Shown here: positions 46,532 through 59,200 of the stretch, in pieces
Numbering within the stretch: position 1 is the first letter of the stretch
Layout: each line of letters begins with the position of its first letter
NCBI RefSeq assembly: GCF_026914265.1
Contig: NC_069133.1
Span: 49,722,182 to 49,786,181 of the forward strand
Reading direction: 5' to 3'
Length of the DNA: 64,000 nucleotides
DNA from: Mya arenaria
Taxonomy: Eukaryota; Mollusca; Bivalvia; Myida; Myidae
The notes under the pieces: generated by a model
Told to the model about the DNA's origin: nothing
Databases searched by the model: none
Seen by the model: the letters and a program-made list of their open reading frames with translations, nothing else
Program-made: the position numbers and the translations under genes

Positions 46532-49500
46532 TTAAGTATTTTTGTCATCAGGGGCTTTAACAGAAATCGTTTTTACATCTGTCCTTTTGGCAACAAAGCA
46601 AATCGAAAACGAATCACAGACTGCAGCCATGAGAAGGAAAACTCCTGAAAAAAACAAAAACGAAAAAATATATATATTTTGCAAAACATATTGATAAGAG
46701 GAAAAGTATATTAGTCTACACATTTTAAAGATGTCCAAATACGTTAAGTAGAAATGTTATTGATTTCAATCTCTGTTATCACTTAAGTCAAACAAGACGG
46801 CAGAAATGAAGTTAAATTCTTGATCAAGCATAACTGGCATTACAATCACGATATAAGACAAACAAATTGTACAATTAAATCACCTGCAACTATAATTGAC
46901 TGGTCATACGTTCCACCGGAGTCAACTAGTATTCCTGAAAATTTGAATTTGGTAAATTTGTATGTTAATGTATTACAAGCACAACTTGCCATAATTTTAC
47001 CATTCTAAAACAAATAATATAAAGAAAACTGCAAAGCCTATGTTAAAGACAATACGGGGTAGACACACACCACCGTAAGACAACATACACCTTCAGAAGA
47101 CAACACACTTTAAACGAGGGACACATGTACACTTGCCGATACAATAATCAGTACGTGCAGACCTGAAGGTCTTATATATGTACTTACCCGCAATGACTGG
47201 TCCTGTTATCTCCCCAACTCCACCGATCATGAATATGAGACCAATTGCGGTCGCAATGTAGTTGATGCCAACAAACTTCAGGGCAACTGTCGTCAACACG
47301 ACATAAGAAGAGCCAAGAAAGAGTCCCATAAATATTATAAACATCACGTGACCAACAAAGTGTCGAGAAACGAACGGGTACACTATCGTTGCTACAGACA
47401 TTATAACCATGGAACATGCATAAATTATAATCTCATTCATGTATGAAATGTTGGCTACTACTCCAGTCAAAAGACGACCAACTATAGTAAAAACTCCTGA
47501 TAAGGATATTAAAAAGGCTGCCTGATTTTCTGAAAATCCTTTCGATGTTATATATGTGGGTAAATGCAAGAGTAATAATAGCGATGCTGCACAGAATAAA
47601 AACATACTTAAGCACAGACAAACTATTCCTTTATTGAACATTACATTAACGTACGGCATTACTCTCCTCTTGAAAACATTTGTATCTTGGTGTAAACGTC
47701 CTGAGTCTCTTAGTCTCATAGTTTGGGAATAATTCTCAAGTCTACTAGGAAAACAGAGCATCCCAAATGTGACCAAATTTATCTGCATGGCCGCACGACA
47801 AATAAAAAACCCTGAATAGCCGTAAAAATCCTTCGCCATCTGCATAAGAGGGGCAAACGCACAGATCCCTGCTCCGACGCCGGACAGGGCGATACCAAGG
47901 GCAAGGTTACGGCGTCGTTTGAAGTTGAAGCCAAGAACCACCATAGCGGCTGTATAGCCGAGTGCGCTGCCGATACCTGCAAACATGAAATAAACGTAGA
48001 GTATGTGTTGAAGCCCGATATAGCGTCAAACAAATTGCAATAAAGACAGGGCCGAGATCAAGAGCAAAACATTAACTAATCTTGTAAATATTTTATATCA
48101 CAACGTGTTAGAATAACTTTCAATTAGCATGCAAAGCAGCATAGATGTACCGAAAATTGATGCAATCAATGTCTAGGGATTCAGCAAGCATCAATACAAA
48201 ACGGTGCGTTTATACAGTAATATATATGAATTGAAACATATGAGATTACACCATTAATGGATCGTAACTGCACGAAAAATGACTGAAATCCTTGAGGAAA
48301 GAGTGTAATTAAATCCAATATGAAGACAATACAGATTCTTAAGTTAACCAAGCAAAAGGGTTCGTCAGGGCTACACACCTTCGATATATTGAACGGATAT
48401 TGGTTGTCATTCGTATTGCTGAAAGACCTCTCAACAACAACATTTTGCATTGTCTGTAACATGACGATTGAATATTGTTTCATGCGTAGATGTGTCTCCT
48501 TATAATAAGTCGACCTTTTTTAGGTGTTTTCGTGGTCTGAAAAACCACGTTTTTTCACCATGACATCGTTTTGTATGTCATGTCGTTTCCGTTGCCGTAA
48601 TGAAGCAATTACCATGACATAGGTAGTTGATTATATTCTACCGATCTTGTTTTCGGGTTGCTGTCAGGAAGTGATTTCGATTATATATCTGGTCGATACA
48701 AATCTGCCGATCTAGCCTGCGGGCTGTCATCAGGTAGCGATTGCAACTACATGGGTGGTCGATACGAATCTGCCGATCTAGTCTGCGGGTTGCCATCAGG
48801 TAGCGATTGCAACTTCATGGGTGGTCGATACGAATCTGCCGATCTAGTCTGCGGGCTGCCATCAGGTAGCGATTGCAACTACATGGGTGGTCGATACAAA
48901 TCTGCCGATCTAGCCTGCGGGCTGTCATCAGGTAGCGATTGCAACTACATGGGTGGTCGATACGAATCTGCCGATCTAGTCTGCGGGTTGCCATCAGGTA
49001 GCGATTGCAACTTCATGGGTGGTCGATACGAATCTGCCGATCTAGTCTGCGGGCTGCCATCAGGTAGCGATTGCAACTTCATGGGTGGTCGATACGAATC
49101 TGCCGATCTAGTCTGCGGTTTGCCATCAAGTAGCGATTGCAACTACATAGGTGGTCGATACGAACCTGCCAATCTATTCTGCAGGCTGCCATCAGGTAGC
49201 GATTGCAACTACATGGGTGGTCGATACGAATCTGCCGATCTAGTCTGCGGTTTGCCATCAGGTAGCGATTGCAACTACATAGGTGGTCGATACGAACCTG
49301 CCGATCTATTCTGCAGGCTGCCATCAGGTAGCGATTGCAACTACATTGCCGATATTGTCTGTAGGTCTTTCGTTTAAGCACTTCAAGTCGCCCTACCATT
49401 TTGTTCCAGTTAAATTTATATTTATAATTTACAAGAAGGTCATTGATAAGTTTTTCATGTGTATCTAATATTTACGAATGTAAATGAACTGTACGGAACA

Positions 49501-49695
49501 TATATGCAGCGTTTCAATTTTATAACCAAATTTACTTATATCTTATTCTCATGAGCAACACAAAGAAGCTTTTCTGCCATTCGTCGTCATTGTTCAAACA
49601 AACCTTCTAGACGATTAATCGTTATGGTATCCTCAAAATCATTAAACCCATATCACATCGTACTTAAGTTTGTTTGCATCAGACAGTGCGACAGC

Positions 49696-49741
<46 letters not shown>

Positions 49742-51065
49742 AGTAGGACAATTATAAATGTCGCCCGCTGTTGTTTACTATATATTGTTTAGAAAGTTAA
49801 ATGAGTGATGATAAAAACGATCAAAAAAAATATATATCTTCATGAAAATGAGACCTTTTACAAGTTATAGTGCATTACCGGCGATAATGCCACACGTGAA
49901 TATCGCAGTTTCTACACTCGGTACAAAGGCAGTAGCCATATATCCTCCAGTGTTTAATAGTCCAGACAGCATAATGGCCGTCCTGCAACTGAACCGATTA
50001 ACTACCACTGTTGATAGGATACCTGCAATAATATAAAGTTACGCTCAACTGTCCATGTATACAATTCATGATAACTTAAACAGTTTGCGTCTTCTTGCAA
50101 ACAGAATGTAATGAAACGTGTATATATGCATTGCGCTAAAACGTCAAGAATATTCTTTGTAATTGCTATGACTCGACTATAAATTGATACTACCGAGTCA
50201 ATTTCAATAACGCAATGGTATATGTAAAACAGATGTTATACAACAGTCAATACCTCATGTAATCAAACATAATTAGGCCAGATATACATTTTTTATTAAA
50301 ATTCTTCAACAATTATTTTGTAATCAAGGGATATTGGATGAGTTTACCAAGAAACTAGGCAATTTAAAAAATAAAACGGTTTGAATCCTCAAAAGTACAT
50401 ATTTTTTATTTAGTTATTTTGAACGTATTTAGAAAAACATCAAATATCGGTTAAACTATTTTGATGCGTTTGTCGTCTGTTTGTTTCATGTTTGTTATGT
50501 TCATACGTCTGCGTTGTTAGTTCATTGCCGTTGCCTTGTTTTTTGTTAAACAGGGCTTAATCTTACAGTTTCGACAACTGCGCTTTTGCTTGTAAGTCCA
50601 TTGTAATGTGCATAAAAGAATAAATAGTTTGTCCTTTTTTTATAAAAATGACTTAATCTTTTACTTACCTCCAAGGGAGACAATTCCCGTGTGTAATGCG
50701 CCAACCCAAGCTGTGAGACCTACGCTAGCATGAAAGCGTTCCAATAAGGCGTTGTGAATGATGCCCACGGAATACATAGATCCTCCGAGGAAAGCAAAAG
50801 TTAGGAAACTAGCAACCAATACCACCCATGCCCATCCGGTGTCAAGGTCACTAAAGTCAGGATCGACATCTTCGTACTCAATTGAATTGATTTCTTTTAA
50901 TTCATCTTTTATTCCTGAAATTCCTGTCTCATCAAGTAATGCTTCCAATTCCGCTTCCTTTATGCAGCCATGTTCCTTTAAACTCAATATTCCTTTGCCA
51001 ACAGAAGGTTTGATTAAGTGTTTCTTTTTGTCCATGTCATTGCTCTCTGCTTTAGATGAATTCAT
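46532..51065 (-). CDS. SLC16/MCT-like transporter, gene E (five exons)
   Basis: Predicted 12-helix monocarboxylate-type carrier of about 497 residues. Coding exons on minus: 51065-50669, 50022-49879 (144 nt), 47976-47188 (789 nt), 46934-46884 (51 nt) and 46644-46532, all GT/AG, phase 1. The cytosolic N-terminus of about 80 residues is charged. TM1 reads SDLDTGWAWVVLVASFLTF, matching the family signature. Exon 2 has VVNRFSCRTAIMLSGLLN. TM5 has FNFKRRRNLALGIALSGVG. TM8 has TIVGRLLTGVVANI with Arg kept and Thr where MCT1 has Asp. Exon 4 is GILVDSGGTYDQSIIVAG. The C-tail ends KAPDDKNT. The Met-Asn at 51065 is the first ATG in frame. Intron 2 carries a 66-bp minisatellite and a GA microsatellite. 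Divergent from gene F, with 5.2 kb between the starts. Confidence 0.92.
48650..49372. repeat. 66-bp minisatellite with higher-order structure (about 11 copies)
   Basis: The unit GGTAGCGATTGCAACTACAT, then GGGTGGTCGATACGAATCTG, CCGATCTAGTCTGCGGGTTG and CCATCA, recurs every 66 bp. Because 66 is a multiple of 3, several frames stay open on both strands; the longest encodes 22-residue repeats (SGSDCNYMGGRYESADL). Units 1-3 and 4-6 form two almost identical trimers, and units 7-8 and 9-10 two dimers. The array lies in intron 2 of gene E, so coding is unlikely. Confidence 0.95.
49699..49740. repeat. (GA)n microsatellite
   Basis: About 21 uninterrupted AG/GA dinucleotides in intron 2 of gene E, 140 bp from exon 2. 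Confidence 0.97.
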
Positions 51066-54000
51066 AGCAGCACCAGTTGATGTTACTATTTTTAGCAAGT
51101 TTCTGTTATGTATGTTTTTGTACTTTACCCATTTTTGTTAGTGTATTTGAATATAGTGACTGATGAAGCTTTTGTGTATTCAAAAATATGACTATATATG
51201 GTGTTGCGTAGGTTTAAATATGCTCCTTATTAAAACAGCTCTGATAATTTTATATTTTATAATGCTAATGTAATCGGTGTTATTGGTAGTATGAATATCT
51301 CTTTAAAAGTCTTTTTTGGCGTTGATCCTCGGTCTTTTAACACTTTCACATGTTGGGCTTGAACCTGTAGTTTTTAGTTATGTATTGGCTTTTTCGTTGT
51401 AGAGTTAATTTGCCAATGCAACTGAAAGGTTTTCAAAACGGCACAAGTAGCCCGAATGCACACTCTGTTAATTCAACAATAACGTAATAGCGAAAAACAA
51501 ATTATTAAAAACATGAACATGGATAATTTACAACTTGTCTCCCTAAATATTCAAGTAAGCTTAAACACAACTTAAAAAAGAATATCCAAAGCCTGACCAT
51601 AGACGAACAAGATACTGATTGAATAAAACAAAACCTTTGTAACGAATATCTGATTGACAAAAATACTAATAAGCGACAGTTTATTTAACAGTACGTATTA
51701 AAGTTGAAGCTTTATTATTTATGATATCAATTTCAGCTGTTTACTTTACTAACAAGTTATTTAACTGATATTGTAAAACATGGCAATTACAAATCAATGT
51801 ATTGTCTATCGGTATTGTACACGCAGTATCCAGTTACCAATTAGACTTATAATAGGAAGGAGAGTTAAATATCTGATCTTTGTACACGGTCGAATTTCAG
51901 TACATACGGAAGTATTGATATGAAACAATCAACATTTTGAATTCCAGTAACTTTATGGTCATTTGTGTGAACAATGGCTAGATTTAAAAAGTGCTTATAG
52001 TTGCCAACCGGTTATATTTATCATGTTTGTCTACTTATCCAAAACCATTAACATCCTTACGTAACGGTCAAGTTATCCAGCAAGGATAACTTTCCCTAAA
52101 CCAAAACACCCCTTAATGCACCGGAAAACACGGTCTGGAAATCCCGCATTAACCGCATTCTTTTTTGTAAACATCGTTGACACTCCTTGGCAAATAATAC
52201 ACATATTTTAAAAACATCGCTGAACTTAAAAAATTAAATATTAAGGTATGCTACTTTCTCGTTCATAACAAAACTCAAAAACACGATACCTTATTCAAGC
52301 CATCTATGATGTGATTATGTGACTACAATCATAGATTAAAAGACAATATAGCATGTATTACCAATTTAACTTATTACCTGTTTATCGCGTAAATAAATCC
52401 CTTATTAACTATTCATGTACAAACGGCAGACTAAATGACAAACTTTAATATATATTACCAACAACGTACTCATTCAGCAAAATATCTGCTAAATAGGAAC
52501 ATATCTCCACAAATGATTATGAATATATTCGGTCTCCATGATGAAAAAAGAACACACTGTTTCAAACTTAATCCAAAACTTCATCGGTTTAACTCATTAT
52601 AAAATGCAGTGGTGTTAACTCTTTGAAAATGAACAAATAGCGCACGAACATGCCAACAACAATGGACTTATCACACTAAAAAATGTCAACGCACATGTCA
52701 ACTGATAACAAATTATATTTATTGGCTGCATTACAGTGCATCATTTACATTTCATTTCAATCGGCCTCTTTAAAGAGCCGAATTTGTTTAGATAAGAGGC
52801 TTGAAAGTATATTCACGCTTAAGGTACGTATGCATAGACAGGATTTAAAAATTTAAAATATAAAAATTCTATGTCTATTATATTTTGAAATAATTCAGAT
52901 CCGCTCAATTCATTCAAATCGTAAAACGATTCGTTCAATAAATGGCCTGTGATTGAATTTGAAAGTGGTTTATGGAGTTAATTGGTGATATGTTTTATGC
53001 TTAGCAAAGTCATAAATTTGCATTCGATGAAATAGTCCATGTCCCTGACAATGCGAATATATGTCTTAAACTTTGGCAATGATAAAGAAAAGTACTTTTG
53101 TAAACACGACATGATGGCTACGTAGTTACACTTGTCAAATTTTCTTTGTAGGAAAGTATTTTAACATGATCAAGCGGTATGCTTTTAATCTGGATATACT
53201 TAAATGTATTTTGAAGGGTACATATTTAAACCAAGCTTCGATCATATCGTAATATAGAACTTATTTTCAAGACATCACTGCATGAAGAACCTTATACAAA
53301 TGTGCCACGTTTTTACCTCTTTACATAGTGCTACGATATCGGCTCAAAACAGACCAATTGTTTTTCCATCTATCGTCCATTCTATTTACTTTCCGGAATG
53401 TTAAGACATTCAGTGTTTTTATATATGATTGCCTTCCATTGAGATATATGCACCTCACTTGTTTTACGAGTGTCACACTCAGAGGAGTAAACAACCTGTA
53501 AGATTAGCTCAAAACCTATATCCTTAAGGTGTTGTTTTAGAAATCTTGGGATAGAATATACCGACCCAAAAATATAGATGAATCAGCCTGTCAAGTTTAT
53601 TCCATACAGCATCTCGTCAATTCATGTCGTTGGATCGTGCGCGGCCTTATCTGACTCAACGAAGAAAAAAACTATTCATGAATACACTCTGTAAATTTAT
53701 CACTATAAAACACAACCTATATTCGGCTTTTGATAACAGCGCTTACGATTTGATTGAGAATGTTTATTGACATTGAGCAATGGTGCATTGTTTCTATTTC
53801 AGGTGCGATTAATGGAAAAGCTATTATTGCCAGATTGATCAACGTATTTAAAATGATGCCTGAAAAAAAGAAACGTCTACTCGACAGTTTGACCAGTTAG
53901 CAACTTCTTAAGAAATCAATTGCATTTAAAATAGATTTAGAAAGCAGTATTTCATTATTTTGTTTACTCTAGAATACTCTAACATTATAGAAAACAAAAA

Positions 54001-54432
54001 TGTGAAATGCCTTTGATAAATGCCAGTCACGTTTACCACAGCTATATCTTTCAGAAAATAATGTTGCCATTTTGATGCCATATAGTACTTTATAGACATT
54101 CTGACATGGTGAAGGCACTCTATGAAAAACCAAGGCAGCTTGAATGGCAAAAAGTTTGCATGTTTAAGATAGAAAATTAATATAAGAAAGCTGTAAACTC
54201 ATTTACATATGATACGTTACTATTACGAAATGACTTCCGATGTTCCCATCTAACCTATTTATGCTACATTTTTGAACTTGTCGGTTTGCATGTAAGTCTG
54301 AACGTTATGATTTGATTTTAAATTTGTACATATCACTAGAGGCGTAATTTATTTTGCTTTTCGGTACTGAAATTGTTCAAGCGATTGTACCTATAAGTGA
54401 TGGTTCAACAGTTACTTAAATGTACGTATTAA
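51066..54432. other. Shared upstream region of divergent genes E and F
   Basis: About 3.4 kb of AT-rich sequence with no recognisable exon or transposon. An inverted run near 52765-52785 (TCGGCCTCTTTAAAGAGCCGA) is a near-perfect palindrome. The promoters of both E and F should lie in this interval or in the repeat array to its right. Confidence 0.4.
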
Positions 54433-55720
54433 GGAGATGGTAACTGTACTTGTTAAGACCATAGTAACTGTTCATGTTTAGGCGGCGATGGTAACTGTAC
54501 TTGTTAAGACCATAGTAACTTTTCATGTTTAGGCGGCGATGGTAACTGTACTTGTTAAGACCATAGTAACTGTTCATGTTTAGGCGGCGATGGTAACTGT
54601 ACTTGTTAAGACCATACTGTACATGTTAGGGCTATAATAAATATACGTGTTAGGACGATGGAAACTGTACGTGCTAGGGCGATCGTAAATATACGTGTTA
54701 GGACGATGGAAACTGTACGTGCTAGGGCTATAGTAAATATACGAGTTAGGACGATGGAAACTGTACGTGCTAGGGCTGTAGTAAATATACGAGTTAGGAC
54801 GATGGAAACTGTACGTGCTAGGGCTGTAGTAAATATACGTGTTAGGACGATGGAAACGATACGTGTTAGGGCTATTATAAATATACGTGTGAGGACGATG
54901 GAAACTGTACGTGCTAGGGCTATAGTAAATATACGAGTTAGGACGATGGAAACTGTACGTGCTAGGGCTGTAGTAAATATACGAGTGAGGACGATGGAAA
55001 CGATACGTGTTAGGGCTATAATAAATATACGTGTTAAGACGATGGAAACGATACGTGTTAGGGCTATAATAAATATACGAGTTAGGACGATGGAAACTGT
55101 ACGTGTTAGGGCTATAATAAATATACGTGTTAGGACGATGGAAACTGTACGTGCTAGGGCTGTAGTAAATATACGAGTGAGGACGATGGAAACTGTACGT
55201 GTTAGGGCTATAATAAATATACGAGTTAGGACGATGGAAACTATACGTGTTAGGGCTATAATAAATATACGAGTTAGGACGATGGAAACTGTACGTGTTA
55301 GGGCTATAATAAATGTACGTGTTAGGACGATGGAAACTGTACGTGCTAGGGCGATCGTAAATATACGTGTTAGGACGATGGAAACTGTACGTGCTAGGGC
55401 TATAGTAAATATACGAGTGAGGACGATGGAAACTATACGTGCTAGGGCTGTAGTAAATATACGAGTGAGGACGATGGAAACTGTACGTGCTAGGGCTGTA
55501 GTAAATATACGTGTTAGGACGATGGAAACGATACGTGTTAGGGCTATAATAAATATACGTGTTAGGACGATTGAAACTGTACTTGAAAGGGCTATAGAAA
55601 ATATACGTGTAAGGGCAATGGTATGTTTGTATAAAGGCGGAGATGGTAACTGTTCGTGTGAGAACGGAGATTTTAAATGTGTTAGGGCGATGGTAACTGT
55701 ACATGTTAAGACAATGGTAA
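54433..55720. repeat. 48-bp minisatellite built of two 24-bp halves, with a 51-bp variant at the left
   Basis: The main block (about 54650-55620, about 20 copies) repeats GGACGATGGAAACTGTACGT GCTA followed by the related half GGGCTATAGTAAATATACGA GTTA. Both halves share the frame GG-C-AT-(G)-AAA-T-TACG-G-TA, so an ancestral 24-mer was doubled. At the left (54433-54610) three or four 51-bp units use the same 24-mer plus a GGC insertion (GATGGTAACTGTACTTGTTA). Frames stay open on both strands only because 48 is a multiple of 3 (METVRARAIVNIRVRT in one frame). The right edge lies about 0.57 kb upstream of the gene F start. Confidence 0.95.
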
Positions 55721-56290
55721 ATGAAATCTGATCTTTATACAATAAAATATGACTACTAAGATACTTAAACCATGAAAGCGTTTTACGGAAATCACTTAAG
55801 AATTTTTATGAATCTGGCCCAAAAGAATGCACAACACTGCTTTTTGCATCGCCTAAACTCACTGCACTATTGCTCACGCTAAAATATAAAGCACGTATCA
55901 TTATGATTTACTTGGTTAAGTGTTGGTTTAAAAGGATGTATAAGTTTGTTATTTTTATGTTCTTAAGTCAGCCACTTAGATTAATAAACTAATTGAAAGC
56001 AATATCAAATCGCTTAACATTTCCATTTATCGCTTATGCCTTTATTGACAAGTATCGTATATCGTTAAACATGCTATTCAGTGGAGGATTTATAAAGATA
56101 AACCAACCGAATGTGTAATTTTACACTGTGTGTACAATGCATTTGTAATACATATTTACAAACTTAGCGTTTCAATGCGTTTTTGTATGGCAGTCTTGAT
56201 GTAATACTTGTGAAATAGAGTAGCAAGCAGACAGTTATCATTATCGTGAAATATTATTTATTAAAATACACTATCGGCATTTCATTTGCG
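55721..56290. promoter_or_regulatory. Proximal upstream region of gene F
   Basis: The last 570 bp before the gene F start. AT-rich, no repeat, no ATG-rich frame. It must contain the 5' untranslated region or proximal promoter, unless a non-coding exon lies further left. No core-promoter motif could be assigned with confidence. Confidence 0.3.
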
Positions 56291-59200
56291 ATGAATTCCA
56301 CTTGTGCATTGGACAGTGTCATGGACAACACCGGGCAAATTATGAAAACCCATTTTGAGAAAGGCGAATTGGATTTAAGTGAACTAAAGAGCAAAAATGA
56401 ACCGGAATCTGAGTCTTTACTTAATGAAACTGGTCTTTCAGGATTGGAAAATGATTTGAGAGGAATAAGGACAACTGAGGATGCATCAGCTGTTAATACC
56501 GAGCAAGAATTTTGTGATCTTGACAATGGATGGGCATGGGTGATTCTGCTTGCAGCTTTCCTCAGTTTTGCCCATCTCGGTGGCTCCATGTATTCCGTGG
56601 GTATCATACACAATGCCCTTTTGGAACGCTTTCAAGCTAGCGTCGCTCTCACAGCATGGGTTGGCGCATTACACACTGGCATTCTTGCACTTGGAAGTAG
56701 GTGTGACTTTATTTTGTTCCAATTTGTTGGTGATATCAGTTGATGTCTTTTTTAAACAATACAGTTGTTTCTGCAAAAGATTTTAAACCAGTAGAAGTAT
56801 ATTTTTTCACTTATCTTTCGGCTAATCATTGTCTTGTATAGAGACAACAGAGCAAAATAGATATAGTATAGAGCAAGCAAGCTTGGGTACAATACCCAAT
56901 CTCTCTTTGAATTGACACATTTGTTCTTTAACGAGCCTAGTGATTTGGTACCGAGTTGTACTATTGCGTCTTGTACAAGCATACCTTGGTGTGGTTGCTA
57001 CTGTATTATAAAGCGTTCCGTTTTATGTTTACAACTGTACTGTTTAAGCTTAACGTTTTGTGTTTACAACTGTACTGTTTAAGCCTAACGTTTTGTGTTT
57101 ACAACTGTACTGTCCAAGCATAAAGTTTTATGGTTGCAACTGTTTAAGCATACCGTTTTGTGTTTACAACTGTAATGTATAAGCGTTCCGTTTAATGCTG
57201 GCATCTGTACTGTCCAAGCATACCGTTTTGTGTTTACAACTGCACTGTTTAAGCCTACCGTTTCGTGTTTACAACTGTACTGTTTAAGCATACCGTTTTG
57301 TGTTTACAACTTTCATGTATAAGCGTTTTGTTTAATGCAGGCATCTGTACTGTCCAAGCATACCGTTTTGTGTTTACAACTGTACTATTTAAGACTACCG
57401 TTTCGTGTTTACAACTGTTCTGTTTAAGCCTACCGTTTTATGGTTACAACTGTACTATCAAAGCATACCGTTTTGTGTTAACAACTGTACTATCAAAGCA
57501 TACCGTTTTGTGTTAACAACTGTACTATCAAAGCATACCGTTTTGTGTTAACAACTGTACTATCAAAGCATACCGTTTTGTGTTAACATCTGTACTGTCT
57601 AACCGTTCCGTTTTATGGTGGCAACTGTACTGTCCAAGCATACCGTTTTGTGTTTACAACTGTAATGTATAAGCGTACCGTTTTATGATTACAGGTCCCC
57701 TTTCAACTGCGGTGCTTAACCGATTCAGCTGCAGAACGGCCATCATTTCTTCGGGACTAATATACACTGTCGGCTATATGGCAACAGCATTTGTTCCGTG
57801 TATAGAGGCTGCAATATTCACATGTGGTATAATTGTCGGTAAAACATTCATTATACTTGCTCTTTTCAATAAAGCCTAACTTAAGTATATAATAGTCATC
57901 GTTTTAACATTGATATATAATCAGGTTCAACATAGGGTATTTGTTCTATTCATATTCAGATTACTCTTTTCATATTAACTATACATCACATTGCAGTCCA
58001 TGGTGTCATATTTAGTATATAAAACATAAGAGCATAAATGCTATTGTCAATACTTCGGGAATTGGATGTATTTTAAATAAGGTTTTAGTTTATTATTATG
58101 TAATCCTCAGTCCGTTTAGTTGATGAAGACCATTTTTAGAGGTCATGTGTCAGAAAACGTGGTTGGGGTCAAACCAATAACCCCCTGTATCTAAACATGT
58201 GATGCCGATTCAAAATATAAAAAAAAATCATCTATCGCCTTGCAACAGGTTGTTTACATTACATTCTGACATCGTCAAATCTGAAAACAAACTATATCCT
58301 GCAAACGTTTAAAAATTGTTGTATATCTATGTGCCCAGTTTTCTCATCAAAGAAGTCTTTATAATCTTGTTTCAACAAGAGGAAGTCGACGTTTTAGTAG
58401 AGCAATTATATCGATGTATTTTATTTCTTCTCAGACTATGAACACAGCTTGACTGTAATAAAATTAAGTCAAATGAATCGTCAATGTCTTTTTTTTTAAT
58501 TTTCATTTCTAGGTTTTGGGGGTGCTGTTGGATACACCGCGGTTATGGTCGTGGTTGGATTTAACTTTAAACGACGCCGCAACCTTGCTCTTGGAATCGC
58601 TTTGTCCGGTGTTGGGGTCGGTCTCTGTGCATTTGCTCCATTAATGCAGTTAGCAAAGGATTTTTATGGCTTTACAGGATTGTTCATCTGCTGTGCAGGC
58701 ATGCAATTAAATCTTGTCACATTCGGAATGCTTTGTTTTCCCAGTGAATTGGAGAAGCATTCACACATACTGAGGCAAAAACATTCACCGGAAAGTACGA
58801 ATGCCATGAAAAGAAAAGTGATGCCTTATTTTAAGTTTTTTCTTAATAAAGGAATAGTTTGTCTGTGCAGTAGTATGTTTCTCTATTGCGCTGGAACATA
58901 CATGTTATATCTGCACTTGCCAAAATATATAACAACAAAGGGATTTTCAGAAAAGCAGGCAGCTTATTTAATGTCTTTATCAGGAATATTGACAGTTGTA
59001 GGTCGTCTTCTGACAGGTGCAGTAGCTAACATTCCAAATTGTAATGAGATTATACTTTATTCCGGTTCAATGGCAATATTTTCCATAGCAACGATAGTGT
59101 ATCCATTTGTTTCTTGGTACTATCTAGGCCACTTAATATTTATAACCTTCATGGGTATATTCCTGGGTTGTTGTAACGTAGTTACCACTACCGTGTCTCT

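Noticed and set aside
48658-49399. 239-residue repeat protein on plus and matching frames on minus
   Set aside because: The frames stay open because the 66-bp period is a multiple of 3. The array lies within intron 2 of gene E, the reading has no ATG start, and frames on both strands are equally open.
52765-52790. Palindrome TCGGCCTCTTTAAAGAGCCGA as a regulatory site
   Set aside because: A single occurrence 1.7 kb or more from either gene start, with no known motif; noted but not called.
54580-55742. Three repeat proteins of 357-378 residues on both strands
   Set aside because: Artefact of a 48-bp minisatellite; simultaneous open frames on both strands are explained by the period alone, and no splice or domain context supports coding.
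57085-57516. Repeat-like open frames in gene F intron 1
   Set aside because: Translations of the 35-bp minisatellite; frames shift with unit-length variation.
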